A stretch of DNA of 64,000 bases from Calditrichota bacterium. Lineage in GTDB: Bacteria; Calditrichota; Calditrichia; Calditrichales; Calditrichaceae. Position 1 is the first letter of the stretch. Each line of letters opens with the position of its first letter. Made by a program: the position numbers and the translations under genes. Below, piece by piece: positions 43,601-52,651 of the stretch. The notes beneath the pieces are model-generated. The model saw only the letters and a program-made list of their open reading frames with translations. It was not told the origin of the DNA and ran no database searches. Location: the NCBI GenBank assembly GCA_024278755.1, contig JAJRSO010000030.1, positions 1-64,000 on the forward strand. The letters are read 5' to 3'.

Positions 43601-46265
43601 GCTTCAGGTTGCAGGTAACGAAATTGAAAATCAAATGGTGGATCTGCAAAGCACCTGGCAGGATTCGCTAAGTTCCTGGGATGGCGTTTATTTGCATCCG
43701 GCCAGCGATACGGTGCGCTTTGAATGGTTTTCGGTTGCCGGCGCAAAAAATGGAATCACTGTAGAAAATCGACCGTTGCAGTTGAAATTTGGCGGAATCA
43801 TGCAAAATGAAACCGGTTTACAGGCAACCGGCGATACGCTGAATATTCAAAATGTGATTTTTGACTCAAATAGAGTGGCCTTGCATGTTTACGGCGGTAC
43901 CCATGCCGAAGTTAAAAATGTGATGATCGTGCATTCGCAGTTTAATAGCATTGTAGCGGAAGGAACTTCGCGGACGAGGGTACGCAATGCCATTATCTGG
44001 GATAATCTGGGGCCGGTTACCAAGGAAAACGCGGTTACACTGCTACGTGTTTCGTATTCTACCGTGGACAGTATAAAGCAATCGGTAGGGCAAACTGAAG
44101 TAAGCCATCTTGCGCCGATCTTTATGCCGCCCGATTCCGGCGATTTCCGTATTGATTATATGTCACCCACCATCGACGCCGGAGATCCGGAAGATGATTT
44201 TAGCGAAGAACCTGCGCCCAACGGCGGACGCATCAATCAGGGCTTGTTTGGCGGTTCATTTATGGCCACTCCTTCATTGCAGCCGCGTATTAAAATTAAT
44301 CCGCAGGCGATGCTGTTAAAAATCCGTCCGCTAAATTCGGATACGTCAAGTTTTGTAATCCATAATCCGGGCGGGTCGGCGCTGGAGGTAAGCAGGATTG
44401 AATTGCAGTCTGAAGGAAGCGTCTTTCAACTTTTAAATAGTTCGGCGCACAGTATTTCGCCGGGAGACAGCGTGTTGGTGCCGGTTATGTTCACTCCGCC
44501 ACAGATCGGTGATTACAGCGATACAATTCGTGTGTACTGTAACGATCCGCATCTGGAAAAGGGTTTTGCGGCGGCTCTGTTGCTGGGACGCGGCAGTGAC
44601 GAAGCGCCCATTGTCCGGATAGATCCGCTTCCGCAGCATATTATTCATGAGTCGGCAGTGCGTTTCTGGTATTCGGTTGCAGACAGCGGCTCGAACGTCG
44701 ATGCGCCTGCACAGGAAGGAACCTATGTCGTTCGTTATAATTTGCTGCATTTTGTCGATGGCGATACAATTGTTCGAAGTGGCAGCGCACGGACGGGCGA
44801 CCATTTTGATTTTTCCCATCTTGATGACGGGCTTTATGTATTAAAAATGTGGGCTAATCCCCTGGTGGGTGTCTATATCGGGGAAAATCATGTAAAACGG
44901 CAGTTCTTTCGTATTGATGTAAGAACGAAAACAGCGTTTCGTTTACGCTGGTATCTCGTTTCCATTCCACGTAATTATTCGGTTAACTGGAACTGGTTTG
45001 CCCTCGAAGATACGCTGGCCTATCTGCTGAAATGGGATAATGCCGAAGAAAAATATATTCCGCTGGACATCGAAAATGTGGAGCCTGGTCAGGCTTTTTG
45101 GACCTTTCCCTTTAAAAAGATGGAAATCGATTTAGCCAAAGTGGATTCATTGCAAACGCCGGTTAAAACGGGAGATTATATACCGATACATGCGTTGGAA
45201 ACCGGATGGAATCAAATTGGAATCCCACTGGATTACCGTATTTTTTGGCATCAGATGCGCTTTTATACGGAGGATGGCGGTGAGTACGATTTTCTACAGG
45301 CGGTTCAGGATAGCCTAATCGACGGCGTGGTATATAATTTTAAACAGAACGAAGATTTTCAGGGATACGACTGGTCTGTAGTGGACTCTACTTCACGGGC
45401 GGAGCCGTGGCTCGGGTACTGGCTTCGGGTTAACCGTCCCTGCGAAGTACAGTTTCCCGATAATCCGGCGTATGAAAGCAGGACTGCAGCAATAATAATC
45501 GAAGATGCCGGTAGCGTTCAGAAAAGTATGGCTGTTAAAAACGAAGGCGGCTGGCGGCTAAACCTTAGTTTGCGGAATAAACATTACGCAGATTTAAAAA
45601 ATATTTTAGGAATTGGCTCTGGCTCCTCCATACGGGTAATGGAACCCCCACATATCGGTGATTTCTGCGCCGTATATATGTCTTCGGAAAAGGGTAATAT
45701 TACACAAAAAATATATTCTGCATTTAAATCGAATGAAGATGTTAAAACATGGCATTTGCAGGTTGTATCGCACGAAGCGAATATTCCGCATACCTTTTCG
45801 TGGGATAATTCCGTTCTGAAACGGGAGGATGTTTACCTCTACCTTGTGGACGAGCAAAGTGAAACGGTGATTAATATGAATGAGGAAAACAATTATGTGT
45901 TTACGCCGGGCGCAGGTAAAACAACTTTTAAGGTATATGCCACACAAAATGAATCCTTTAAGCCTGAACTGATTCCGCTCACTTTTAAACTGGAACAGAA
46001 TTTTCCCAACCCGTTCAATCCCAGTACGACCATTCGTTTTGGCATCCCTGCCGAAGCCGGTGGAAAAAAGGTTGTTTTAACGGTGTATGATATTCTTGGT
46101 AAGAAAGTCGCAGAAATATACAATGGAAGGCTTAAAAGCGGTTATCATAGTTTTGTCTGGAACGGCAGAAATATAAAAGGAGCAAAGACAGCTTCCGGTG
46201 TTTATTTTTACCGGCTGGAAGCCGCAGGGAAACAAATTGTTAAAAAAATGGTATTGGTACGATAA
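40650..46265 (+). CDS. Giant secreted multidomain protein with type IX-like sorting domain
   Basis: 1871 residues, ATG with GGAGGAAA upstream and a signal peptide (about 1-26). Reading along: a BNR/YCF48-like propeller (about 30-345), an FG-GAP/VCBS-like region with repeated 'DVNNDGLPDI', 'ADIDGDGRQE', 'SDMDRDHRQE', 'GDYNKDAALD' Ca-binding motifs (about 480-830), a fibronectin III-like domain (about 835-930), a right-handed beta-helix (about 950-1160), an ASH/choice-of-anchor-D domain (about 1230-1320), and a C-terminal sorting domain starting 'NFPNPFNPSTTIRFGIP' near 1784 and ending GVYFYRLEA...KKMVLVR. Likely exported to the surface; role unknown (adhesion or glycan binding possible). An (AAT) run at about 42426-42445 encodes poly-Asn. 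Confidence 0.88.
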   Translation: MLSKDGSVFKSLLIIFLISISSATASGWYQVYEDATQPNIKAAVYGNYDINDIYAVGDTGRYYVLQHFGREWSWEVQTISTENLRTIVTAKDWNNNGVQIQMVAGENGAVLIYDSSLQEWFAHDSLGTETYNVAFYDENTSRFLVGGNHGQFYYSQDYGRHWLNKPFDTSYNILGFASSYDWLFVFAEKNDSTFVLRESMNSGVFYSAPGDTLPDIKFIDSAKPAGGYGDIYILGLETGVPDAHLYEFTTYSQDTPPTEIFSGDLGIVTGIGAWSSGEGYIGGKTSAGFEGMVLWVTVEAGGIWESADVGASWSLIYSDSENRDLFSVLAGNSERLEGRAFGSGGIVLKYGFELHSGFPGPNEIVSSDLQDIKLGFTLIPDLGSVQSGIRILSDQRGDIPFNAEYLEEDSTQIRLILNDLPGGIQIPGEKLNITLGDTLHEKAGPLWQPFHTLNYDITLVSPMVTSFQFSRSFRSQPLGHSVTNWVTGFINEDDNLDMLTFGADTIFCYTGSDTGNVYTLQTIPMAGIAQIDSNMAEQLVLTDVNNDGLPDILLYSSSAVYMLINRSSGQQVQFGLPSAQLSAEGIKKIIVYNNNNNNKVDMLLDGTSLYTLLDIDENSFDSDQITHEYQATPKADIKMADIDGDGRQEMIILNSDLMLEIYKGQDDWNNRTWYDSYSGVSPVDSRSYGGIQISDMDRDHRQEIIAYSSPYETSPYLDLVYLSDDISGEWQFSTMQDFILLGHSPIYDVFIQEFGGQRDEQNSAKPDITVLSQDSILFFENETNYPGEYSVIPLPQYTKATGGAFNGIFAGDYNKDAALDFSVFNMSAGQFDIWYKFMWKPVIENTWIGDNQINLAWTPLPPEAGTLEYYLVARDTTPQFDYNRTYIRQSYQSSFVDYEVGEYDSFWYSVQAIYNNGTESEWSEPVHLQTYFELNGPQAGVLSDTTKPYLAETSISVESGASLEIHPGIRIGFKPGTRFDVWGALQVAGNEIENQMVDLQSTWQDSLSSWDGVYLHPASDTVRFEWFSVAGAKNGITVENRPLQLKFGGIMQNETGLQATGDTLNIQNVIFDSNRVALHVYGGTHAEVKNVMIVHSQFNSIVAEGTSRTRVRNAIIWDNLGPVTKENAVTLLRVSYSTVDSIKQSVGQTEVSHLAPIFMPPDSGDFRIDYMSPTIDAGDPEDDFSEEPAPNGGRINQGLFGGSFMATPSLQPRIKINPQAMLLKIRPLNSDTSSFVIHNPGGSALEVSRIELQSEGSVFQLLNSSAHSISPGDSVLVPVMFTPPQIGDYSDTIRVYCNDPHLEKGFAAALLLGRGSDEAPIVRIDPLPQHIIHESAVRFWYSVADSGSNVDAPAQEGTYVVRYNLLHFVDGDTIVRSGSARTGDHFDFSHLDDGLYVLKMWANPLVGVYIGENHVKRQFFRIDVRTKTAFRLRWYLVSIPRNYSVNWNWFALEDTLAYLLKWDNAEEKYIPLDIENVEPGQAFWTFPFKKMEIDLAKVDSLQTPVKTGDYIPIHALETGWNQIGIPLDYRIFWHQMRFYTEDGGEYDFLQAVQDSLIDGVVYNFKQNEDFQGYDWSVVDSTSRAEPWLGYWLRVNRPCEVQFPDNPAYESRTAAIIIEDAGSVQKSMAVKNEGGWRLNLSLRNKHYADLKNILGIGSGSSIRVMEPPHIGDFCAVYMSSEKGNITQKIYSAFKSNEDVKTWHLQVVSHEANIPHTFSWDNSVLKREDVYLYLVDEQSETVINMNEENNYVFTPGAGKTTFKVYATQNESFKPELIPLTFKLEQNFPNPFNPSTTIRFGIPAEAGGKKVVLTVYDILGKKVAEIYNGRLKSGYHSFVWNGRNIKGAKTASGVYFYRLEAAGKQIVKKMVLVR

Positions 46266-46286
46266 AATTCAAACCATTCATCAAAG

Positions 46287-46321
46287 AAAGCCGTTTTGCT
46301 ATATGCAGAACGGCTTTTTTA
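46287..46321 (+). terminator. Strong terminator after the giant secreted protein
   Basis: AAGCCGTT...AACGGCTT (with TTGC/GCAG-type extension, small loop) followed by TTTTT, 22 nt past the stop codon. Confidence 0.85.
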
Positions 46322-46355
46322 TTCGGGGACTATGTTGTTTTGCATGGCTAATCAA

Positions 46356-46574
46356 TAGTGTCCGGTTAAAAAATAACAAGTGTCTGGAAATTCTGTAATT
46401 CCAGGAAATTAAGGGAAATACGAATTAACAGGACTTGATTCGGAACCCACCCCCCATCCCCCTCCCGTGAGGCGTCAAGGGAGGGGGTGAGTCCCGTGAA
46501 ATCGGGGCTCGGGGGAGAGTTTTTAAAACAATTCCCTTAACAGAATAAATTTTCTAAATTTAACCGGACACTAA
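46356..46574. repeat. MITE-like relic with terminal inverted repeats, copy 2
   Basis: Left end TAGTGTCCGGTTAAA, right end its exact inverse, about 215 bp apart. The inside is GC-rich (CCCCCTCCC...GGGAGGGGG, then GTCCCG...CGGG), like copy 1 at 3667-3910 but diverged. No coding sequence. Probably mobilised once by a transposase absent from this window. Confidence 0.65.
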
Positions 46575-46704
46575 TGATGGCTAATATAGTTTAAAAAAAT
46601 GCAATAAGTTTTCACGGATGAATTTGCAAAGAAGCTAAGACAGGCGTTCTATTTTATCTATCTATAAGTTACAGGTGAGCAGTAATTCCCCCATATACAG
46701 GGGG

Positions 46705-46810
46705 TTGCGAAAAAAGAAATTAGTCGCGAATACATATAAACAAACGCAATAATAAGCACTGAAGGGATTTAAATAATGAAAATCAGTGTTCATTCGGGCC
46801 TTTCTTTTTT
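46705..46810. repeat. Dispersed intergenic repeat, copy 2
   Basis: Matches 22477-22592 in order: GAAATTAGTCGCGAA, AATAAGCACTGAAGGG, AAAATCAGTGTTCATTCG, with small gaps. Confidence 0.6.
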
Positions 46811-46961
46811 TAGTTGTTCTTACCCAAACGAGTCGCCATTGAATCTTTATTAATTTTACTAATGAAAAACCTTTGTTAATTTCTACAGTATATATTAAAT
46901 TACTATTTTATAAAAAATCCGAAGTAGTATATAAACAGAAAAAATCCAAGAAGGTACATAA

Positions 46962-48290
46962 ATGGCATATCTGACCAATTCCGAACAAGATATAAAAGAG
47001 ATGTTAAAGGTTATCGGTGTCGATGATTTTGAGGATATAGTTAAAAATATTCCCGAGGCGTTACGATTCCGTGGGGAATTAGATTTGCCTGCCGCCGAAT
47101 CAGAGTTCGGCGTGCAACGGGTCGGCGCTTCGCTGGCTGCAAAAAATCAACTCTTTACCTCCTTTCTCGGCGGCGGCGCCTATGATCATTATATCCCGGC
47201 CGTAGTTTCCGAAATTGCTTCCCGCCCCGAGTTTTATACATCATACACACCCTATCAGCCGGAGGTAAGTCAGGGTAATTTACAGTCCATGTACGAGTTT
47301 CAGTCTCAAATTTGCACACTAACGGGAATGGATGTAACCAACGCCTCTATGTATGAAGCCGGTTCCGCTCTGGCGGAGGCTGTTCTGCTGGCTGTTTCAC
47401 ATACACGCTTAAAAAAAGTGCTGCTGCCGGAAACTCTCAATTACCGGTATAAACAAATAATTAAAACGTATACGGCAAATCTTGATATTGAACTCATCGA
47501 TATTCCTGCCGCCGATTTTATAATTGATACGAACGCACTGCAGGAAGCATTTACGGACGATACTGCGGCGCTGATTGTACAGCATCCAAATTATTACGGC
47601 TTCCTCGAAAATATGGAAACCGCCGCCGCTCTTTGTGAAAATAAAAAAGCATTGCTGATTCACGTATATGATCCTGTCTCGTTGGGTGTGTTAAAAACAC
47701 CGGGCGCTTTTGGCGCCGATATTGCTGTTGCCGAGGGACAGGCATTGGGCAATGCGCAAAATTTTGGCGGTCCTTATGCCGGTCTGTTTTCGGTTACCAA
47801 TAAACTGGTGCGTAAAATGCCGGGACGACTTTCGGGCGTTACGACCGATATGGATGGTAAACGCGGATTTGTACTGACCCTGCAAACACGAGAACAGCAT
47901 ATTCGCAGAGAAAAAGCCACATCCAATATCTGTACGAATTCGGGCCTGTTAACGCTTACCGCTGCCGTTTATCTGGCTTCCCTCGGTAAAAAGGGAATTC
48001 AGGATGCCGCGCAGCTTTGTACACAAAAGGCGCATTATCTGGCGGAAAAACTATTTGAAATTGACGGAATCGAACCGGTTTCGGATGCCCCGTTTTTTAA
48101 AGAATTTACCATTGCGCTGCCACAGCCTGCGGAACAGGTAATCGCAAAAGCATTGCGCTATCAAATTTTTGCCGGTATTTCCCTTAAGAAGGTCGGTTAT
48201 CCTAACCATCTTCTGGTGGCGGTTACCGAAAAACGTACCAAAGAAGAAATGGATAGCTATCTATCCATGATAAAAGAAATCATCAAATAA
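46962..48290 (+). CDS. gcvPA: Glycine dehydrogenase (decarboxylating) subunit 1
   Basis: 442 residues, the normal length of the N-terminal half of split P-protein. Start 'MAYLTNSEQDIKEMLKVIG', with 'FLGGGAYDHYIPAVV', 'FYTSYTPYQPEVSQGNLQ', 'YEFQSQICTLTGMDVTNASMY' and 'RREKATSNICTNSGL', all typical. Together with GcvPB it forms the PLP enzyme of the glycine cleavage system, taking CO2 from glycine and passing methylamine to the H protein. ATG has AAGAAGG upstream. No gcvT or gcvH gene is in the window. A response-regulator gene separates it from gcvPB. Confidence 0.96.
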   Translation: MAYLTNSEQDIKEMLKVIGVDDFEDIVKNIPEALRFRGELDLPAAESEFGVQRVGASLAAKNQLFTSFLGGGAYDHYIPAVVSEIASRPEFYTSYTPYQPEVSQGNLQSMYEFQSQICTLTGMDVTNASMYEAGSALAEAVLLAVSHTRLKKVLLPETLNYRYKQIIKTYTANLDIELIDIPAADFIIDTNALQEAFTDDTAALIVQHPNYYGFLENMETAAALCENKKALLIHVYDPVSLGVLKTPGAFGADIAVAEGQALGNAQNFGGPYAGLFSVTNKLVRKMPGRLSGVTTDMDGKRGFVLTLQTREQHIRREKATSNICTNSGLLTLTAAVYLASLGKKGIQDAAQLCTQKAHYLAEKLFEIDGIEPVSDAPFFKEFTIALPQPAEQVIAKALRYQIFAGISLKKVGYPNHLLVAVTEKRTKEEMDSYLSMIKEIIK

Positions 48291-48299
48291 AGGGTTTTC

Positions 48300-49322
48300 A
48301 TGCCAAAAGTTCTGGTTGCTGACGATAATACGGAAATGCGCGAAACTCTGGAACGTATTTTTGCGTTTTATGGGTTCGAAGTACTAAGCGCGGTAAACGG
48401 GCAGGAAGCCGTTGATTTAGCCAGGGAAGGTAAACCGGATTTAATAATTCTGGACGGTATGATGCCGGTAATGGACGGGTTTGAAGCCTGCCGCATTTTA
48501 AAATCGGGAAACGCCACGGCGGATATTCCCATTGTATTTTTAACGGCCAATTACACCGATCCCGAACAACGCGTGATTGGGCTGGAACTGGGCGCTGATG
48601 ATTATATGCTCAAGCCGTTTAACTCTAAGGAATTAGTTGCCCGAAGCAAGGCCGTTATTAAACGGGCGGAAATAATCAAACTGTTGCGCAACGATAATGA
48701 TAAACTGACTACAAAAAATAACCGGATTCAAGATGAATTTAAAAACCTTCTGGATCAATCGCAGTCTATGCAAAAAGAATCATTAATCGAACCCTTAACC
48801 GGCTTGTACAGCCTTGCTTTTTTTGATCGCCGGTTAAAAGAAGAATTCCGGCGGGCCCGACGCTATAATAAAGAACTGTCCGTTGTCGTTGTGCAGATAA
48901 ATAACCTGGTTCAGATAGAAGAAACGTTCGGACAGAACTTAAGTAATTATATTATTATGAAAATGGCTAACGGATTGCTTAACAAAACCCGTTCCGAGGA
49001 TATTTTGGCCTATTCCGCCGAAAACCGTTTTTATATTATTTTGCCGGAAACGGGAAAACAGGGCGCTTTTTTAGAAGCCGAACGCATTCGGCTTACCCTC
49101 TCGGCGGTTGACTTTGTGGATGATGATATGCTGGAAGCGATGATTGTACCCAAACGAAAGATGAGCGAGCTGCGACAGATAAATTTTAATCTCGGAGCGG
49201 CTGCTCTGCCGGAAAAGATGAATGAAAAGTACACGCAAAGTGATTTGCTAAATGAAGCCAAGGACGCGCTTAAAAAAGCGGCCCGGGCGGGAAAAGATAA
49301 AACCGCCGCTGCCGAACGGTAG
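48300..49322 (+). CDS. Response regulator with degenerate GGDEF domain
   Basis: 340 residues: REC (1-125, 'VLVADDNTEM', Asp in LIILDGMMPVMDG near 53, 'LKPFNSKEL'), a coiled coil (about 127-160), and a GGDEF fold (about 162-335: 'EPLTGLYSLAFFDRRLKEEF', 'RARRYNKELSVVVVQI') in which the signature is YSAENRF in place of GG(D/E)EF, near 235. It is therefore unlikely to make cyclic di-GMP; it may bind a nucleotide or protein partner. It lies 9 nt after gcvPA and 31 nt before gcvPB, so it is co-transcribed with the glycine decarboxylase. Confidence 0.85.
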   Translation: MPKVLVADDNTEMRETLERIFAFYGFEVLSAVNGQEAVDLAREGKPDLIILDGMMPVMDGFEACRILKSGNATADIPIVFLTANYTDPEQRVIGLELGADDYMLKPFNSKELVARSKAVIKRAEIIKLLRNDNDKLTTKNNRIQDEFKNLLDQSQSMQKESLIEPLTGLYSLAFFDRRLKEEFRRARRYNKELSVVVVQINNLVQIEETFGQNLSNYIIMKMANGLLNKTRSEDILAYSAENRFYIILPETGKQGAFLEAERIRLTLSAVDFVDDDMLEAMIVPKRKMSELRQINFNLGAAALPEKMNEKYTQSDLLNEAKDALKKAARAGKDKTAAAER

Positions 49323-49353
49323 CGACAGAGCAGATAGAGGAGTAGTTATTACC

Positions 49354-50805
49354 GTGTATACAAAATTGATTTTCGAATTAAGTCATGAAGGCCGGGTGGG
49401 GCACGTTCTGCCGCAGTTAGATATTCCCGCTCAGCCGCTGGACTCCTTAATTCCCAAAAATTTACTACGGGAAACACCGGCAGATTTGCCCCAGGTTGCC
49501 GAAAATGAAGTCGTGCGCCATTATATCAATCTTTCCAATTTAAACCACCATGTGGATAAGGCCTTTTATCCTCTGGGTAGTTGCACCATGAAGTATAATC
49601 CCAAAATTAATGAGCAGATTGCGGCGCTCGAACCGTTTGTTTTGCTCCATCCCGAACAGCCGGAATCGTCGGCGCAGGGGGCGCTGGAACTGATGTATGA
49701 CCTGCAGGAATACTTGCTGGAACTAAGCGGTTTTTCGGGCATTTCGCTACAACCGGCCGCAGGTGCGCATGGAGAATTGGTGGGATTAATGCTCATCCAA
49801 AAATACCATCAGATGAAAGGACGCCGGCGCAATACTATTCTAGTGCCCGATTCTGCCCACGGGACCAACCCCGCCAGCGCCCGCATTGCCGGCTTTACCA
49901 ATGTGCGCACCATACCGTCAGATATCCGCGGCCGCGTGGATATGGATGAATTACGGGCGGCAATGAATGAAGATGTGGCCGCTATTATGCTTACCAACCC
50001 AAGTACGCTCGGTATCTTTGAAGATCAAATTATGGAAATCCGCACACTGATGGATTCTGTGGATGCCCTGATGTATATGGATGGCGCCAATATGAATGCC
50101 CTGTTTGGAATTGTACGTCCCGGCGATATGGGGTTTGACGTGATGCACCTGAATCTGCATAAAAGTTTTTCCACTCCGCATGGAGGCGGCGGGCCCGGTT
50201 CCGGCCCGGTGGCGGTAAACAATAAGCTGAAGGACTTTTTACCGGTTCCGCTGGTTGTTAAAACCGATAAAGGGTATGCGTTTTCCGAAAATTTGCCCAA
50301 TTCCATTGGCCGGGTGCAATCCTTTGCAGGGAATTTTGGTATTTTTGTTCGCGCCTACGTATATATTCGAATGATAGGCCGGGAAGGTTTCCCGAAAATA
50401 GCCCGGCATTCCATTATCAACGCCAATTATTTACGTAAACGACTGAGTGAAGCATACGACACCGGTTATGATGCACCCACCATGCATGAATTTGTTCTTT
50501 CGGCCGAGAAGCAAAAAAATAAGGGCGCTAAAGCGCTGGATATTGCCAAACGGCTACTCGATTTTGGAATTCATCCGCCTACGGTTTATTTTCCGTTAAT
50601 TGTAAAAGAGGCCATGATGATTGAACCGACCGAAACGGAAAGCCGGGAAATGCTGGATTATTTTGCAGATACACTGCTAACTATTGATAAAGAGATTGAA
50701 CAAAATCCCGACGTTCTGCACAATGCCCCGGTTAACACTCCGGTCAGACGGCTGGATGAAGCCGGTGCGGCACGCAGTTTAGATGTAAATTATTATAAAA
50801 AATAA
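49354..50805 (+). CDS. gcvPB: Glycine dehydrogenase (decarboxylating) subunit 2
   Basis: 483 residues from GTG 49354, where the family's usual start begins (KLIFELSHEGRVGHVLPQLD); a longer frame from 49252 runs inside the preceding gene and is unlikely. GAGGAG lies 11 nt upstream. Motifs: 'AFYPLGSCTMKYNPK', 'SLQPAAGAHGELVG', 'PDSAHGTNPASA', and the PLP lysine in LHKSFSTPHGGGGPG. PLP-binding catalytic half of the split P-protein. The PLP-synthesis genes follow in the same run. Confidence 0.95.
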   Translation: MYTKLIFELSHEGRVGHVLPQLDIPAQPLDSLIPKNLLRETPADLPQVAENEVVRHYINLSNLNHHVDKAFYPLGSCTMKYNPKINEQIAALEPFVLLHPEQPESSAQGALELMYDLQEYLLELSGFSGISLQPAAGAHGELVGLMLIQKYHQMKGRRRNTILVPDSAHGTNPASARIAGFTNVRTIPSDIRGRVDMDELRAAMNEDVAAIMLTNPSTLGIFEDQIMEIRTLMDSVDALMYMDGANMNALFGIVRPGDMGFDVMHLNLHKSFSTPHGGGGPGSGPVAVNNKLKDFLPVPLVVKTDKGYAFSENLPNSIGRVQSFAGNFGIFVRAYVYIRMIGREGFPKIARHSIINANYLRKRLSEAYDTGYDAPTMHEFVLSAEKQKNKGAKALDIAKRLLDFGIHPPTVYFPLIVKEAMMIEPTETESREMLDYFADTLLTIDKEIEQNPDVLHNAPVNTPVRRLDEAGAARSLDVNYYKK

Positions 50806-50823
50806 CAAACCGGAGCCTTCATT

Positions 50824-51570
50824 ATGGCAGCAAAGATTTTGATTGTTGACGATAATCCGCATGTGTTACGCCTGCTCAATATTTCGCTGACCAAAGCCAA
50901 AGAAGACTATGAAATAATTCAGGCTTCAAATGGGGAAGAAGCGTTTGAAATTGCCAACAGAGTACTTCCCGACTTAATTATATCGGATGTAATGATGCCG
51001 AAAATGGACGGAATTGAGCTCTGCTGGATGATACGTGAAAATTCCAAAGTCCCGCTGGTACCGTTTATTTTTCTAACCTCGTTTGAAGATCAGGAAACAG
51101 CCATTCGAGGTTTTAGGGCCGGAGCAGACGAATATTTGAACAAACCCATCGATAGGAAAAAACTGTTAAGCCGTACGGAAGAGCTGCTTAACCGGCGTGG
51201 AAGCCTGAAAGAAGCCGAAAAGAAAGCAGACGATCGCAATGGCTTTTCGGGCGATCTAAAAGACCTTTCCATAGTAGAACTGGTACAGATGCTGAATCTG
51301 AATAAAAAATCCGGTGTTTTAATTATCAAAGCGGAAGATGAAGGATTTATTTATCTGAAGGACGGCCACTTATGGGCGGTGATGCACGGGGACGAAACGG
51401 GAGAAGACGCTTTCTACAGTTTAGTGGCAAAAATGGAAGGCTCGTTTAAATTTGAAATTAAAGATGTGGCTATCGAAAGTAATATTTCAAATTCTACAAT
51501 GAATGTTATTATGGAAGCGTGTCGGATTATGGATGAAACTCGTCATCCCGGAGAATTGGGGGACGATTAA
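50824..51570 (+). CDS. REC-DUF4388 response regulator
   Basis: 248 residues: REC (1-125, 'ILIVDDNPHV', Asp in LIISDVMMPKMDG near 56, 'NKPIDRKKL') then a DUF4388 (PatA-type) domain (about 148-230: 'DLSIVELVQMLNLNKKSGVL', 'GFIYLKDGHLWAVMHG', 'GEDAFYSLVAKMEGSF'). DUF4388 domains occur in regulators of motility, development and polarity; the output is protein-protein. A paralogue is at 57312-58406. It lies 18 nt after gcvPB. Confidence 0.87.
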   Translation: MAAKILIVDDNPHVLRLLNISLTKAKEDYEIIQASNGEEAFEIANRVLPDLIISDVMMPKMDGIELCWMIRENSKVPLVPFIFLTSFEDQETAIRGFRAGADEYLNKPIDRKKLLSRTEELLNRRGSLKEAEKKADDRNGFSGDLKDLSIVELVQMLNLNKKSGVLIIKAEDEGFIYLKDGHLWAVMHGDETGEDAFYSLVAKMEGSFKFEIKDVAIESNISNSTMNVIMEACRIMDETRHPGELGDD

Positions 51571-51573
51571 AAC

Positions 51574-52641
51574 ATGAAAAATTTTACTTCTGTCGATCTG
51601 GTGATAATCGGCGCAGGCCCGGCCGGGTTACGCGCGGCGTATGAGGCGGAATAATCCGGGCTGAAATATATCATACTTGAATCCGGCAAAGTGGGGCAGG
51701 CCTGGCGTAATGTTCGGCCCGATATGCGTATGCTGTCGCCCTGTCTTCCTCAGCGCGACTGGACCAGCCTTACATACAAATTTCCCATCTGGAAAATGAA
51801 AACGGGCAGACCTTATTGTACGGCTAAAGAATTTGTAACCTATCTTCAGGCCTTTTCCGACTATTATAAACTGAATATTTTAACGCAAACGATGGTCGAA
51901 ACCATCCATTTTGACGATGGAAAGTATCTGATATACACAAATTTCAATACATCGTTTATTGCTCCGAATCTGGTTATGGCTACGGGCGTGTTTGGCAGTC
52001 CGTATATTCCTGAGATTCCCGGAGCCGCCGATAATCCGTTTGTTATGCACTCCAACGATTATCGCGGTTCACACGATTATTTTAATGAACGTGTTTTGAT
52101 TGTCGGTGCAGGGAATAGCGCCGCCGAAATAGCGGTTGATTTGGCGGGGAGAGCCCTGGTTTATCTTGTTAGCCGTGGCGAATTAGCGTTCTTTTCTGAA
52201 ACTCAGAAATTACAGGATATTCGCGGTATTTCCGAAAGTTATTTGAGAGAACTGATAAAAATGGAGATTATCCGGTATTACAGCCATCAGGAAATTATCC
52301 GTATACGGCAGAACCAGGTCCTCTTGAAAAGCCGTATGCTCGAAGTCGATAAAATTATTTTTGCCACCGGGTATCGTCCCTGTATGAATGTCCTAAAATC
52401 GTTTCAATTGCGCAGTAATAAATATGAAGCTCCGGAAATCACTATGGCCGGTGAAAGTATCCAGTATCCGGGGTTATTTTTCATTGGCCCGCTTGCTTTC
52501 CAAACGCCTTCCAGTACGGTTATTCATGGTTTTATTAAACAAATATCCGTTACCATGCAACGCATCAGCGAGCGCATTAAAAACAGGCCGGTTTCCGAGC
52601 CAATGGTTAACGGGCAACACACTATGCAAACAATTTCATGA
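51574..52641 (+). pseudogene. YpdA-like flavoprotein oxidoreductase with in-frame stop
   Basis: From ATG 51574 the frame reads MKNFTSVDLVIIGAGPAGLR...AAYEAE, then TAA at 51652-51654 (codon 27), then continues without shift to 52641. Combined product 355 codons: FAD-binding GAGPAG, 'KVGQAWRNVRPDMRMLSP', NAD(P)-binding GAGNSAAEIAVDLA (about 190), 'FATGYRP' and a C-terminal 'GLFFIGPLAFQ'. This matches the YpdA-type thiol/bacillithiol disulfide reductase or FMO-like group. Without the first 27 codons the FAD dinucleotide fold is lost. One base change (AAA, GAA or CAA to TAA) explains it. ATG 51691 is the next possible start, without a good ribosome site. Confidence 0.8.
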
Positions 52642-52651
52642 GAGGTATTAG

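Larger units (their letters stand above)
46322..46961. other. Long non-coding region with two repeat families
   Basis: About 640 nt without a gene. It holds the second MITE-like relic (about 46356-46574), the second copy of the dispersed repeat (about 46705-46810), and an A/T-rich leader before gcvPA. I looked for a glycine riboswitch before gcvPA and did not see its conserved core. Confidence 0.6.

Noticed and set aside
46811-46961. Glycine riboswitch before gcvPA
   Set aside because: The conserved core and paired aptamer layout could not be found in this A/T-rich leader.
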